Assembly: GCF_030813355.1 (NCBI RefSeq)
Contig: NZ_JAUSUD010000014.1
Coordinates: 62,001 to 126,000, forward strand
Origin: Metabacillus malikii
Lineage (GTDB): Bacteria > Bacillota > Bacilli > Bacillales > Bacillaceae
Length of the DNA: 64,000 nt
Direction: 5' to 3'
In this document: one piece after another, positions 17,108 through 26,261 of the stretch
Position numbering within the stretch: the stretch's first letter is position 1
Layout of the letters: each line of letters begins with the position of its first letter
The notes under the pieces: generated by a model
The model's database searches: none
Told to the model about the DNA's origin: nothing
What the model saw: the letters and a program-made list of their open reading frames with translations, nothing else
Translations under genes and position numbers: made by a program

Positions 17108-17474
17108 AAGAGTCCTCCTCAAGATACTGTTTTAAATAAGCCATCATTTCTTGTTTCGTTACACCCATCTCTTCCATCTTTTCAACGAAATTTTGGATGA
17201 TTTTATTTTGCAAAGAGCCTCTAACTTCGCTTAATAAATCCTCATTTTCAACAACGAATGTACCTTGGCCACGTTTTGTTTCCACAATGCCCATCCTTTC
17301 TAATTCAGAATATGTGCGCTGCACTGTGTTTGGGTTTACACCCATTTGAACAGCCATTTCTCGTACAGAAGGTAATTTATCACCTATTTTTTGTTTCCCA
17401 CGCACAATATCAACGGTTATTTTGTCAACGATTTGCATATAAATCGGCTTCGATGATTGAAATTCGTCTGGCAC
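17091..17474 (-). CDS. yhcF: GntR/YtrA-family repressor YhcF
   Basis: 127 residues: a GntR winged helix ([31 protein letters not shown] segment, about 30-65) and a very short C-terminal dimerisation helix, diagnostic for the YtrA subfamily. These regulators repress the ABC operon in which they lie. GTG start at 17474, with GAGGTG ahead and a 3-base gap to yhcE. A 34-bp near-perfect palindrome in front of yhcE is the obvious operator. Confidence 0.92.
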   Translation of the reverse strand: MPDEFQSSKPIYMQIVDKITVDIVRGKQKIGDKLPSVREMAVQMGVNPNTVQRTYSELERMGIVETKRGQGTFVVENEDLLSEVRGSLQNKIIQNFVEKMEEMGVTKQEMMAYLKQYLEEDSYDNPN

Positions 17475-17477
17475 GTT

Positions 17478-18257
17478 TTACACCTCGACTCTCTTGGTGA
17501 GTAATTTTGCTGCGATGAAAATGAGGATGATTGATAACAGCGCATAATATAGAAAAGGAACGACAGGAATAACGCCTTCATCGAAATAAACCGTCCAATT
17601 TGCCTCTTTTAGTTCTAAATTAGGAGATGTTATCAGATGTACTTCATATTTACTTATAAGTTCTTTTATAAATGGAATTCGAGCTATAAACGATTCGAAC
17701 AAATTGTAGAAAAAGTATATGGCTAGCATAATAAGCCAGCGTATCGGCTTTATGATTTGTTTCGATGCTAACGAATGATAGAGAGTCCAATAGAAGCAAA
17801 CCCAACAACCAAAGAAAAAGCCAAATAGTAATAGAATCAGGTTTAGATAAAGGAGTGCTTCAATAAAAAGTGGTATCCCAAGTTGTTCGTAAACCTCTCT
17901 ACCAAACCAATAAAGACTGATTGCTCCATAAATTGAGAGCAGAACTTGAACGATTGCTTGATATGATAATGAAGTGACAAATTTAGAGAGAAGTAACGCC
18001 AAGCTTGAACGTGGAGAATATAGCCAAATTTGAGTTTTGCCTTCAATTTTTAACATTGCAAAAATCATGATTGGTGTATAAATGACCATCGACAAAGCTG
18101 ACATGATAAAAACCGGTAATGTCCCCACAGGCTGGTTAAAATACGATGATAAACTAAACCCGGCAATCCAGGCTAAGCCATAGATAACTAAGGAAGTAAT
18201 AAATTCTGAACGTGAGATGCGAAAATCTTTTTTTAGTAAGCCTTGTATAGGTCCCAT
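17478..18257 (-). CDS. yhcE: ABC transporter permease YhcE
   Basis: 259 residues with six predicted membrane helices (about 20-40, 55-75, 105-125, 145-165, 180-200, 230-250). First gene of the yhcEFGHI operon; position and size match B. subtilis YhcE. ATG 18257 has AAGGAGA ahead. No substrate can be inferred; YtrA-controlled transporters often respond to cell-envelope antibiotics, which is general family knowledge. Confidence 0.82.
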   Translation of the reverse strand: MGPIQGLLKKDFRISRSEFITSLVIYGLAWIAGFSLSSYFNQPVGTLPVFIMSALSMVIYTPIMIFAMLKIEGKTQIWLYSPRSSLALLLSKFVTSLSYQAIVQVLLSIYGAISLYWFGREVYEQLGIPLFIEALLYLNLILLLFGFFFGCWVCFYWTLYHSLASKQIIKPIRWLIMLAIYFFYNLFESFIARIPFIKELISKYEVHLITSPNLELKEANWTVYFDEGVIPVVPFLYYALLSIILIFIAAKLLTKRVEV

Positions 18258-18272
18258 AAGTAATCTCCTTTT

Positions 18273-18321
18273 GTATTAGTGTCCTATTTGGATAGTACAC
18301 TAATACATTATGATTGGTCAA
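18273..18321 (-). promoter_or_regulatory. yhcE promoter and YhcF (GntR/YtrA-type) operator
   Basis: Operator 18273-18306: two 14-bp arms GTATTAGTGTACTA and TAGGACACTAATAC (13 of 14 complementary) separated by 6 bases. Minus-strand promoter: -35 TTGACC (18316-18321), 18-base spacer, -10 TACTAT (18292-18297) lying inside the operator. Repression by YhcF would occlude the -10 element and reach the ribosome binding site. Confidence 0.8.
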
Positions 18322-18891
18322 GGGGATTTGGAAATATAAAATGTAAGATATTTATAAAAATGTACTTAATCGTTAGGGGAGTGTGATGAGAGTGCAATTT
18401 AAGTGTATTGAGCTATTGGACGTTAGTATAGTAGAGGTACGCCATTGACCAACTAGCATTGAATGATAAATTGCGATTTATTTATGTATATTGATATAGA
18501 AAAAACATTAGTTTGATACTGAAATTATCGTCTTGTACAGGGGAAGAAATTATTCTATTATATTAATTGTAGTTGTTTTTATAGTATAGTTTTATCGAAT
18601 AAGGTTGCGATTGTGAGGTTAAACTCGTTCTAGCAGTGAGGACGAGTTTTTTAGTTCTTAAGCAATCAGCTAGAAATACGAGTTATGTATTGAAAAAATC
18701 TCAATAATGCTAGTTTTCAATGTTATTAAAGAGCAAGTACGTATAAACTATCAAGGATAGTGCGTCTGAAAAAAGAAATATGGTATGAAAGTGAATGAAT
18801 ATTTCTATATGGTAGGTCCGCAAACGACAATCGTGCTTAAGTATGACACTTAGTATTCATTGTTATGTTATAAATAGAAGGAGATTGAATT
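18307..18891. other. long intergenic region before brnQ with one terminator-like hairpin
   Basis: No coding frame is convincing. A hairpin AAACTCGT...ACGAGTTT followed by TT lies at 18621-18651. I looked for a T-box (AGGGTGG core) ahead of brnQ and found none. Whether the hairpin is an attenuator for brnQ or the end of a lost gene cannot be decided. Confidence 0.4.
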
Positions 18892-20202
18892 GTGAAAAGA
18901 AGTGATACGCTACTAATTGGTCTTATGTTATTTTCGATGTTTTTTGGAGCGGGGAATTTAATATTTCCTCCATTTTTAGGTGCACAATCAGGTACATCCT
19001 TTTGGGCAGCAATGCTTGGCTTTATTGTGACAGGAGTAGGACTCCCATTTGCTGTGTTATATGCTGTTTCACTAGTAAAGGGCGGAGTACAAACGATAGG
19101 TAACAGGGTACATCCGTTGTTTAGTACAGTCTTTATGATTATCGTTTACTTATGTATTGGCCCGTTTTTAGCAATTCCCCGAAATGCTAATGTTGCATAT
19201 GAGATGGGGGTTGAACCGTTCATTAACGGGTTTTCTCATCCAACCTTTAATTTGTACATTTTCACTTCCATTTTCTTCGGTCTTGTCTATTTTGTTAGCT
19301 TGAATCCTGAAAAAATGGAAAGATACATGAGTAAATGGATTACACCGATTTTATTGATTTCAATGATCGTTCTCTGTGTTGTCGGATTTGTAAGACTTGA
19401 TACACCACTGCAAAGTCCTACAGAAGCATATGCTACAGGTGCATTTTCAAAAGGATTTATTGAGGGATACAATACAATGGATGCACTTGCAGCACTGGCA
19501 TTTGGTATAGTTATATTAACATCGATCCAAGGTAGAGGAATTACCGACCGTAAAGATCTGACACGCTATACGTTGAAAGCAGGACTTATTGCGGGAGGGC
19601 TTCTATCACTCGTCTATATTAGTCTTGGACTAATTGGTGGGAAAATGGCTGCAGTTGACACGTTTAAAAATGGGACAGCTATCTTGTCAGCTACTTCAAC
19701 ATTATTACTTGGAACGAGTGGGAAAACATTGCTAGGCATTATTTTTACGCTTGCTTGTTTTACTACGGTTGTGGGTTTAACAACTGCTTGTGGTCAATAT
19801 TTTTCAAAACTATTGAAAAATGTGAGTTATAAAATGGTTGTTATCATTGTGACGGCTATTGGTTTTGTGCTCTCTAATATGGGACTTGAACAAATTTTGA
19901 CATTTTCAGTGCCGTTTCTAGTGACAGCCTATCCGATAACAATTGTGCTCATCATCTTAACGTTTTTAAATCGCTTTTTCAGAAATTCACGTATTGTCTA
20001 TGGGATAACAATCTTGTTTACTGCAATATTTGCGATAATTGGTGGTCTCGCTTCGACTGGACTTCATTTAGGTTATTTACAAAGTGTCATATCCTACTTA
20101 CCATTCGCATCAATCGGACTTGAGTGGATCGTTCCAGCGCTTGTTGGATTGCTCATCGGATTAGTCGTCAGTAGATTTAAGACAACTCAGCAAGACCTCT
20201 AG
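18892..20202 (+). CDS. brnQ: branched-chain amino acid:cation symporter BrnQ
   Basis: 436 residues with about twelve membrane helices. The N-terminus DTLLIGLMLFSMFFGAGNLIFPP is the hallmark of the LIVCS (BrnQ) family, which imports leucine, isoleucine and valine with sodium or protons. GTG start at 18892 with AGAAGGAGA 7-8 bases upstream. Single gene with a terminator overlapping its stop. Confidence 0.93.
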   Translation: MKRSDTLLIGLMLFSMFFGAGNLIFPPFLGAQSGTSFWAAMLGFIVTGVGLPFAVLYAVSLVKGGVQTIGNRVHPLFSTVFMIIVYLCIGPFLAIPRNANVAYEMGVEPFINGFSHPTFNLYIFTSIFFGLVYFVSLNPEKMERYMSKWITPILLISMIVLCVVGFVRLDTPLQSPTEAYATGAFSKGFIEGYNTMDALAALAFGIVILTSIQGRGITDRKDLTRYTLKAGLIAGGLLSLVYISLGLIGGKMAAVDTFKNGTAILSATSTLLLGTSGKTLLGIIFTLACFTTVVGLTTACGQYFSKLLKNVSYKMVVIIVTAIGFVLSNMGLEQILTFSVPFLVTAYPITIVLIILTFLNRFFRNSRIVYGITILFTAIFAIIGGLASTGLHLGYLQSVISYLPFASIGLEWIVPALVGLLIGLVVSRFKTTQQDL

Positions 20203-20220
20203 GAAAGAGGTCTTGTTTTT
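20191..20220 (+). terminator. brnQ terminator
   Basis: Ten-bp stem CAAGACCTCT / AGAGGTCTTG followed by T5; the stop codon lies in the loop. Confidence 0.9.
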
Positions 20221-20240
20221 ATTTATTAAGAAATAAAATA

Positions 20241-20297
20241 TTGAACATCGATGAAAGCTATTATATACTTAAATTAACTTAGTTAACCGCTTAACTA
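20241..20297 (+). promoter_or_regulatory. promoter and operator of the lacI-type gene
   Basis: -35 TTGAAC (20241-20246), 17-base spacer, -10 TATACT (20264-20269). Just downstream is the palindrome TAGTTAA-CCGC-TTAACTA (20280-20297), placed to block the start of transcription. It matches the palindrome in front of the thuA-like operon (GTTAACCGSTTAAC), which indicates autoregulation. Confidence 0.7.
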
Positions 20298-20309
20298 TCC
20301 GGAGGCATT

Positions 20310-21335
20310 ATGAATCAGAAAATTACAATTAGAGATGTAGCAAAATATGCAAACGTTTCCTCTGCAACTGTATCCTATGTCCTTAACGGAGTAAACAAGG
20401 TTTCAGACGAAACAAAAAATCGTGTATTACAAGCAATTGAAGAATTAAATTACCAACCTGATTTCACAGCAATTAGTTTATCGAAACGCGAATCAAAAAT
20501 GATTGGTGTCATCATGCCTTTAGTCGGCGAATCCCTTGCACCATTATTTAAAGAAAATCATTATATTAGTGAATTACTTAGCGGTGTAGAGTTTATGTGT
20601 CGCAGTAAGGGATATGATTTTCTCATCTCTGGTATCTCCAAAGCAGAAGAATGTAAAACATGGGTAATGAAACGAAATTTAGATGCATTATTAGTCTTAG
20701 GGAAGTTCCCGAAGAAAGTATTCTATGAAATGAAAACGCTATCGACACCATTGATATTCGTAGACTCCTTTGAGGATTATTCCGCTTCCTATTACAATAT
20801 TCGAATCGACGATGAACATGGTGGATATTTAGGTACGAAGCACTTAATCGAACTTGGTCATCGTAATCTATGTTTTATACCAAATGGTAGGATAGACTGT
20901 GATGTCGATGGACAACGATTTCAAGGATTTAAACGAGCGCTAGCTGAAGCAAACATAGAGTTTCATCCAGGGATGGTTATTGAAGGAAGCACAAACTCCT
21001 TTGAAAGTGGCTATGAAATCGGTGAGGAGCTTGTCAGACAACGTCAACTTACAGGAATTTTTACTTCTTCAGATATAAAAGCACTAGGTATTATGAAGTC
21101 ACTGACCGATATCGGTGTAAATGTGCCGCAAGATGTTTCAGTCGTAGGGTTTGATGATTTAATGATAAGCCGCTACTCATCACCTAGTTTAACTACGATT
21201 CGACAAGATGTATTTAGAAAAGGTTCTGTAGCAGCAGAGGTTGCTATACAAGTGATTGAGAAAAAAGAAGATGAACCAAAAGAAATTATGCTGCCAGTTG
21301 AATTAGTCGTTCGTGGTAGTACAACAAAAATTTAA
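20310..21335 (+). CDS. LacI-family transcriptional repressor
   Basis: 341 residues, standard length. The N-terminal helix-turn-helix ITIRDVAKYANVSSATVSYVLNG is followed by a hinge helix and a periplasmic-binding-protein-like effector domain (about 60-335) ending in the usual RGST segment. CCGGAGG precedes ATG 20310. It probably senses a sugar intermediate and controls itself and the downstream catabolic cluster: palindromes of the same sequence lie at 20280 and 21360. Confidence 0.93.
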   Translation: MNQKITIRDVAKYANVSSATVSYVLNGVNKVSDETKNRVLQAIEELNYQPDFTAISLSKRESKMIGVIMPLVGESLAPLFKENHYISELLSGVEFMCRSKGYDFLISGISKAEECKTWVMKRNLDALLVLGKFPKKVFYEMKTLSTPLIFVDSFEDYSASYYNIRIDDEHGGYLGTKHLIELGHRNLCFIPNGRIDCDVDGQRFQGFKRALAEANIEFHPGMVIEGSTNSFESGYEIGEELVRQRQLTGIFTSSDIKALGIMKSLTDIGVNVPQDVSVVGFDDLMISRYSSPSLTTIRQDVFRKGSVAAEVAIQVIEKKEDEPKEIMLPVELVVRGSTTKI

Positions 21336-21359
21336 GGAGGTGAGGGAGAACTCTACAAA

Positions 21360-21397
21360 GTTAACCGGTTAACCAAAAATAGAGCTTGTTCTATATT
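21360..21397 (+). promoter_or_regulatory. operator and probable promoter of the thuA-like operon
   Basis: Perfect 14-bp palindrome GTTAACCGGTTAAC (21360-21373), one base different from the site before the lacI-type gene. A weak -35 TTAACC (21369-21374) overlaps it, with a 17-base spacer to -10 TATATT (21392-21397). The palindrome is firm; the promoter is tentative. Confidence 0.7.
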
Positions 21398-21503
21398 GCT
21401 GAAAGTTACACATATATTAATAACAAGGATTCAATTCAAGTTTGCAGTTATTTAGTGCATGTAAAGATAATCAAAAAAAAAAATAATAGATTAGGTGAGA
21501 TAA

Positions 21504-22226
21504 ATGACAAACGTTACTGTATGGAATGAAAATAGACATGAACAAAAAAATCCACTTGTTAGTGAGATTTATCCAAACGGAATTCATGGTGCGATCGCAC
21601 AATTTTTAAAAGCGGCTGACCTCGATGTGATGACAGCTACACTTGATGAACCAAAGCACGGGCTAACAGAAGAAGTGTTACAAAAAACAGATGTTCTAAT
21701 TTGGTGGGGCCATTTAGCACATGATGAAGTTCAAGACGAAATAGTAGAGAAAGTAAAACAACGCGTACTAGATGGTATGGGATTAATCGTTCTCCACTCA
21801 GGTCACTTTTCAAAAGTGTTCAAACAATTAATGGGAACGAGCTGTGATTTGAAATGGCGTGAAGCAGATGATCGTGAGCGTATTTGGGTCATTGACCCGA
21901 GCCATCCAATTGCTGACGGTATCGGCGAATATATCGAGCTTGAGAAAGAGGAAATGTATGGCGAGCATTTTGATATACCAGCGCCGGATGAACTCATTTT
22001 CACAAGTTGGTTTGAAGGTGGAGAGGTATTCCGCAGTGGCTGTGTTTTCAAGCGAGGTAATGGCCGAATCTTCTATTTCCGTCCAGGTCATGAAACTTAT
22101 CCAACATACCACAATGAACAAGTTCAAACAGTGATTAAAAATGCAGTGAACTACGTAAAGCCTGTTCAACGCAAACGACCTGTTTATGGAAATGCCCAGC
22201 CATTAGAAGTGATTGCTAAGAAGTAA
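21504..22226 (+). CDS. ThuA-like protein (trehalose utilization family)
   Basis: 240 residues, a ThuA/class I glutamine-amidotransferase-like flavodoxin-type fold: N-terminal [37 protein letters not shown], and a C-terminal [16 protein letters not shown] segment. ThuA proteins act with Gfo/Idh/MocA dehydrogenases in trehalose and related disaccharide breakdown through keto-sugars; the exact reaction here is not known. AGGTGAGA precedes the ATG. First gene of a four-gene operon. Confidence 0.88.
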   Translation: MTNVTVWNENRHEQKNPLVSEIYPNGIHGAIAQFLKAADLDVMTATLDEPKHGLTEEVLQKTDVLIWWGHLAHDEVQDEIVEKVKQRVLDGMGLIVLHSGHFSKVFKQLMGTSCDLKWREADDRERIWVIDPSHPIADGIGEYIELEKEEMYGEHFDIPAPDELIFTSWFEGGEVFRSGCVFKRGNGRIFYFRPGHETYPTYHNEQVQTVIKNAVNYVKPVQRKRPVYGNAQPLEVIAKK

Positions 22227-22316
22227 TCGATGTTTGAAGCAGATCTTGAAGAATCCGCTTACAGGAAGGTAGATTAAAAGGCTAAAAAAATAATTTATCA
22301 TAAAGGGGAATGTGTC

Positions 22317-23348
22317 ATGAGTAAATTAAAAATTGCAGTAATTGGTTGTGGTAGTATTGCGAAGTTTCGTCACCTACCAGAATATAAAGTAAATCAACAT
22401 GTTGAAATCACCGCAGTTTGCGATATTTTCGAGGAACGTGCGAATGAGATTGCAAGACAATATGAAGCTAAAGCATATACAGATTATAAAGAGCTTTTTG
22501 CAAATGAAGAGGTAGATGCAGTAAGTGTTTGTTTACCAAACTACTTACATGCACCAGTTTCGATTGATGCACTAAACAGTGGTTTTCACGTGCTTTGCGA
22601 AAAGCCGATGGCAACATCACAAGCAGAAGCAGAAGCGATGATTGAAGCAGCAGAAAGAAATGGAAAGAAACTGATGATTGCTCATAACCAACGTTTTGCA
22701 CGCTCTCACCAATTAGCAAAACAACTCATTGAAAATGGTACAGTCGGAAAAATTTACAGCTTCCGTACTGCATTTGGACATCCAGGACCTGAAGGCTGGA
22801 GTGTAGATGGCAGAGATAGCTGGTTCTTCGAAAAGGATAAAGCATATATCGGAGCAATGGGTGATTTAGGTGTACATAAGTCAGACCTGATCCGTTACTT
22901 ACTAGGAGAAGAAATTACGGAAGTAGGAGCATTTATTGAGACAACGGCAAAGGAAAATACAGATGTTGATGATACAGCTGTTTGTGCGCTGAAAACTGAA
23001 AGCGGTATTATTGGCACACTTGCAGCGAGCTGGTCTTATACAGCTAAGGAAGATAACTCGACCATTATTTATGGAGAAAAAGCAATTTTACGTCTAGAAG
23101 ATAATCCAACATACTCACTTGTTGTGCAATATACAAATGGTGAGGTCGTAAACTATGAGCTTGGCAAAATTCAATCAAATGAAGAAGGCGGTCAAAACAC
23201 ATCACATGTTATCGACCATTTTGTTTCAGCAATAATTGAAGATAGAGAACCATTAATCAATGGAGAAGAGGGCATGAAATCACTAGCTGTTATTTTAGCA
23301 GCAATTAAATCAAATGAAACAAAAACAATTGCGAAAGTGTTTGAGTAA
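22317..23348 (+). CDS. Gfo/Idh/MocA-family NAD(P)-dependent oxidoreductase (first)
   Basis: 343 residues: N-terminal Rossmann domain with GCGSIAKFRHLPEY, the catalytic-lysine motif CEKPMA (about residues 96-101), then the alpha/beta substrate domain with GDLGVHKSDLIRYLLGE carrying the conserved aspartate and histidine. It should oxidise or reduce a sugar or polyol carbon. Second gene of the LacI-controlled cluster, with AAGGGGAA as ribosome binding site. Only about 25-30% resemblance by eye to its neighbour, so they probably act on different positions or substrates. Confidence 0.9.
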   Translation: MSKLKIAVIGCGSIAKFRHLPEYKVNQHVEITAVCDIFEERANEIARQYEAKAYTDYKELFANEEVDAVSVCLPNYLHAPVSIDALNSGFHVLCEKPMATSQAEAEAMIEAAERNGKKLMIAHNQRFARSHQLAKQLIENGTVGKIYSFRTAFGHPGPEGWSVDGRDSWFFEKDKAYIGAMGDLGVHKSDLIRYLLGEEITEVGAFIETTAKENTDVDDTAVCALKTESGIIGTLAASWSYTAKEDNSTIIYGEKAILRLEDNPTYSLVVQYTNGEVVNYELGKIQSNEEGGQNTSHVIDHFVSAIIEDREPLINGEEGMKSLAVILAAIKSNETKTIAKVFE

Positions 23349-23350
23349 CA

Positions 23351-24370
23351 ATGAGTAAATTACGAATCGGAATTATCGGTGTAGGCGGAATTGCTCAGGG
23401 CCGTCACATCCCAGCGTTTCAATCGTTAAAAGACGATTGTGTCATTACAGCAGTTAGCGATGTTAACCTCGAACGTGCAAAAGAGGTCGCTGAGAATTTT
23501 CAAATCACACATGTTTTTGAACAGTATCAAGACATGTTTTCTGAAGTGGATGCTGTTTGTATTTGCACACCAAATAAATTTCATGCCGAAATAACCATTG
23601 CAGCATTTGCAGCAGGTGTTCATGTCATGTGCGAAAAACCAATGGCCCTTTCTGCTGCTGAATGTGAAGAAATGCTTGCTGCAGCAAAGAAAGCGAATAA
23701 AACGTTAAAAATAGCTTATCATTATCGATTTATGAAAAATGCTCAAGCGGCCAAAAAATTAATGGGCCAAGTAGGGACACCACTCGTCACAAGGGTGCAA
23801 GCATTGCGCCGAAGAAAGGTTCCTGGCTGGGGAGTGTTTACGAATAAATCACTTCAAGGTGGTGGTAGTTTAATTGATTATGGCTGCCATTTACTAGATT
23901 TAGCGATTTGGCTAATGGGAAATCCAAAACATATTACGGTTTCGGGGAGCACCTATCAAGCTTTAAGTACGAAACCAGAAGGCACAAATGAATGGGGAGC
24001 ATTTGACCGTAAAACATTTGATGTCGATGACCATGTTACAGCCTATATTAAATTTGAAAATGGTGCGTCCCTATTACTAGAAACATCATGGGCTGCAAAT
24101 ATATTAGAAGATAAAGAGCTTGTAAGTATTTCAGGTGTTGATGGAGGAATTAGCGTATTCCCGCTAGAACTCTATACAGAGAAAGATGGAATGCAACTAA
24201 ATAGTAGTGCAGCCTGGTTAGCTGGAGAGGAAGACCCGGGTCTGGCACAGGCGAAAAATTTCGTCGACACATGCCTAGGTCGTACTGAACTCGTAGTCAA
24301 GCCGGAAGAAGCTCTACAAGTATCACAAATCATTGATGACATTTATAGGTCAGGGGAGGAATTTAAATGA
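23351..24370 (+). CDS. Gfo/Idh/MocA-family NAD(P)-dependent oxidoreductase (second)
   Basis: 339 residues with GVGGIAQGRHIPAF in the Rossmann domain, CEKPMALS as the lysine motif and GGSLIDYGCHLLDLAIWLMG with the catalytic aspartate and histidine. It begins 2 bases after the first dehydrogenase stops, without a strong ribosome binding site, so translation is probably coupled. Its end overlaps the next gene by 4 bases (ATGA). The presence of two dehydrogenases suggests an oxidation followed by a later reduction; this is inference. Confidence 0.9.
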   Translation: MSKLRIGIIGVGGIAQGRHIPAFQSLKDDCVITAVSDVNLERAKEVAENFQITHVFEQYQDMFSEVDAVCICTPNKFHAEITIAAFAAGVHVMCEKPMALSAAECEEMLAAAKKANKTLKIAYHYRFMKNAQAAKKLMGQVGTPLVTRVQALRRRKVPGWGVFTNKSLQGGGSLIDYGCHLLDLAIWLMGNPKHITVSGSTYQALSTKPEGTNEWGAFDRKTFDVDDHVTAYIKFENGASLLLETSWAANILEDKELVSISGVDGGISVFPLELYTEKDGMQLNSSAAWLAGEEDPGLAQAKNFVDTCLGRTELVVKPEEALQVSQIIDDIYRSGEEFK

Positions 24371-25335
24371 AATTAGGTGTTTTTACAGTATTATTTAATG
24401 ACAAGTCATTCGAGGAAATGTTAGACAGAGTAAAGGAAGCTGGCTTACATGCTGTTGAAATCGGAACTGGTGCATACCCAGGCAATAAACATTGTGATTT
24501 AGATGCTTTACTTGAAGACGAACAAAAGCGAAACGACTATTTAGCTAAAGTAACAGACCGCGGTCTAACAATAAGTGCGTTCAGTTGTCACGGTAATCCA
24601 ATTTCACCTGATCAAGCTTTTGCAAAAGAATGCCATGATACACTTTTAAAAACAATCAAACTAGCATCATTATTAAATGTTCCTGTCGTCAATACATTCT
24701 CAGGTACTCCTGGTGATCATGAAGAAGCGAAATACCCGAACTGGCCTGTGACACCATGGCCAAATGAATATGGCGATGTTTTGAAATGGCAATGGGAAGA
24801 AAAGCTAATTCCATATTGGAAAGAGGTAGGACAGTACGCAGAGCAGCATAATGTGAAAATTGGTTTAGAACTGCACGGAGGCTTCCTCGTCCATACACCA
24901 TATACTTTACTAAAGCTACGTGAAGCAACATGTGACGCCATTGGTGCAAACCTTGACCCAAGTCACTTATGGTGGCAAGGAATAGACCCAGTTGCAGCGA
25001 TTAAAATACTTGGAAAAGCAAATGCTATCCATCACTTCCATGCTAAGGACACATATATTGATCAAGATAATGTGAATATGTATGGTCTCACAGATATGCA
25101 ACCATATGGAGAAGTTCAAACACGCGCATGGACATTCCGTTCCGTCGGATGTGGCCACAGCTTAACAGAATGGAACGACATCATGAGTGCACTTCGCTTA
25201 TATAATTACGATTACGTCGTCAGCATCGAGCACGAAGACCCAATCATGTCAATTGACGAAGGCTTCGATCGTGCCGTAAGAAATCTGCAATCAGTACTTA
25301 TAAACGAAACGCCATCGCAAATGTGGTGGGTGTAA
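24367..25335 (+). CDS. sugar phosphate isomerase/epimerase-type TIM-barrel protein
   Basis: 322 residues, AP-endonuclease-2-like TIM barrel (IolE/xylose isomerase-like family). Likely metal ligands are seen in order: Glu in IGLELHGG, Asp and His in GANLDPSHLWW, His in IHHFHAKD, Glu in VSIEHED. Family members isomerise, epimerise, dehydrate or cleave keto-sugars. It overlaps the preceding dehydrogenase by 4 bases and ends the operon at a good terminator. Confidence 0.88.
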   Translation: MKLGVFTVLFNDKSFEEMLDRVKEAGLHAVEIGTGAYPGNKHCDLDALLEDEQKRNDYLAKVTDRGLTISAFSCHGNPISPDQAFAKECHDTLLKTIKLASLLNVPVVNTFSGTPGDHEEAKYPNWPVTPWPNEYGDVLKWQWEEKLIPYWKEVGQYAEQHNVKIGLELHGGFLVHTPYTLLKLREATCDAIGANLDPSHLWWQGIDPVAAIKILGKANAIHHFHAKDTYIDQDNVNMYGLTDMQPYGEVQTRAWTFRSVGCGHSLTEWNDIMSALRLYNYDYVVSIEHEDPIMSIDEGFDRAVRNLQSVLINETPSQMWWV

Positions 25336-25362
25336 GCTTACACTAATAGCATAATTATGAAC

Positions 25363-25399
25363 AGACAGTGGCTGGGTACGCTCGCTACTGTCTTTTTTA
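25363..25399 (+). terminator. terminator of the thuA-like operon
   Basis: Stem AGACAGT(G)GC paired with GC(T)ACTGTCT, then T6. Confidence 0.85.
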
Positions 25400-25459
25400 T
25401 AGTAATCTATAATATTGGATGACTACGTTATGTTTGGATGGATAAGCCATAAATAGGAG

Positions 25460-26090
25460 AAGGTACTGTAAGGACTATTCTTAGAAAAGGGTATGAAGGC
25501 TAAAACGAGAAAGAGCAGGATCATATGGTTCTCATTAAGGGATATGAGGACGAAAATGAGAGAGAACCAGAGCGGAAATATTCTTCATAGAAGTGATGAA
25601 GCCCAAAACTGCTAAGAGTCAGAGCAGAAATGTCCTTCATAGAAGTGATGAAGCCCAAAACTGCTAAGAGCCAGAGCAGAAATGTCCTTCATAGAAGTGA
25701 TGAAGTCCAAAACGACGAAGAGCCAGAGCAAAAATGTTCTTCATAAAAGTGATGAAGCCCAAAACGATAAAGAGCCAGAGCAGAAATGTCCTTCATAAAG
25801 GTGATGAAGCCCAAAACTGCTAAGAGCCAGAGCAGAAATGTCCTTCATAAAGGTGATGAAGCCCAAAACTTCTAAGAGTCAGAGCAGAAATGTCCTTCAT
25901 AAAGGTGATGAAGCCCAAAACTGCTAAGAGCTAGAGCAGAAATGTTCTTCATAGAAGTGATGAAGCCCAAAACTGCTAAGAGCCAGAGCAGAAATGTCCT
26001 TCATAAAGGTGATGAAGCCCAAAACGACATAGAGTCAAAGCAAAAATGTTCATCAACTTGATGAAGCACAAAATGCAGAACTCCTTAATA
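25460..26090. repeat. tandem array, 52-bp unit, about 10-12 copies
   Basis: The element GATGAAG[CT]CCAAAAC recurs at 25595, 25647, 25699, 25751, 25803, 25855, 25907, 25959 and 26011, an exact 52-base period nine times. Degenerate units flank it at about 25490, 25541 and 26060. Each unit contains CTTCAT, seven bases, ATGAAG, so each RNA copy could fold a small hairpin. Fifty-two is not divisible by three and all frames carry stops, so it is not a protein repeat. There are no unique spacers, so it is not CRISPR. A single relic unit occurs near 6.5 kb. Confidence 0.9.
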
Positions 26091-26261
26091 GTAATAGTCC
26101 TCACCTAGTAGGTGAAGACCACAAGAAAATTCATATAATAACCCAAGCAATAACAGATAAAATCACCAATCAAATGTCCACTCAAAACTAGAGCAATCTA
26201 CAAATTACCTACCACGAAACTTACTGTCATATAGCAAGTAATATAGAGTGTGCACATCAAC

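Noticed and set aside
18621-18651. Amino-acid-sensing leader for brnQ
   Set aside because: Only one short hairpin, about 240 bases from brnQ; no T-box core, leader peptide or antiterminator found.
25460-26090. CRISPR array
   Set aside because: Units are contiguous 52-mers without unique spacers, and no cas genes are nearby.
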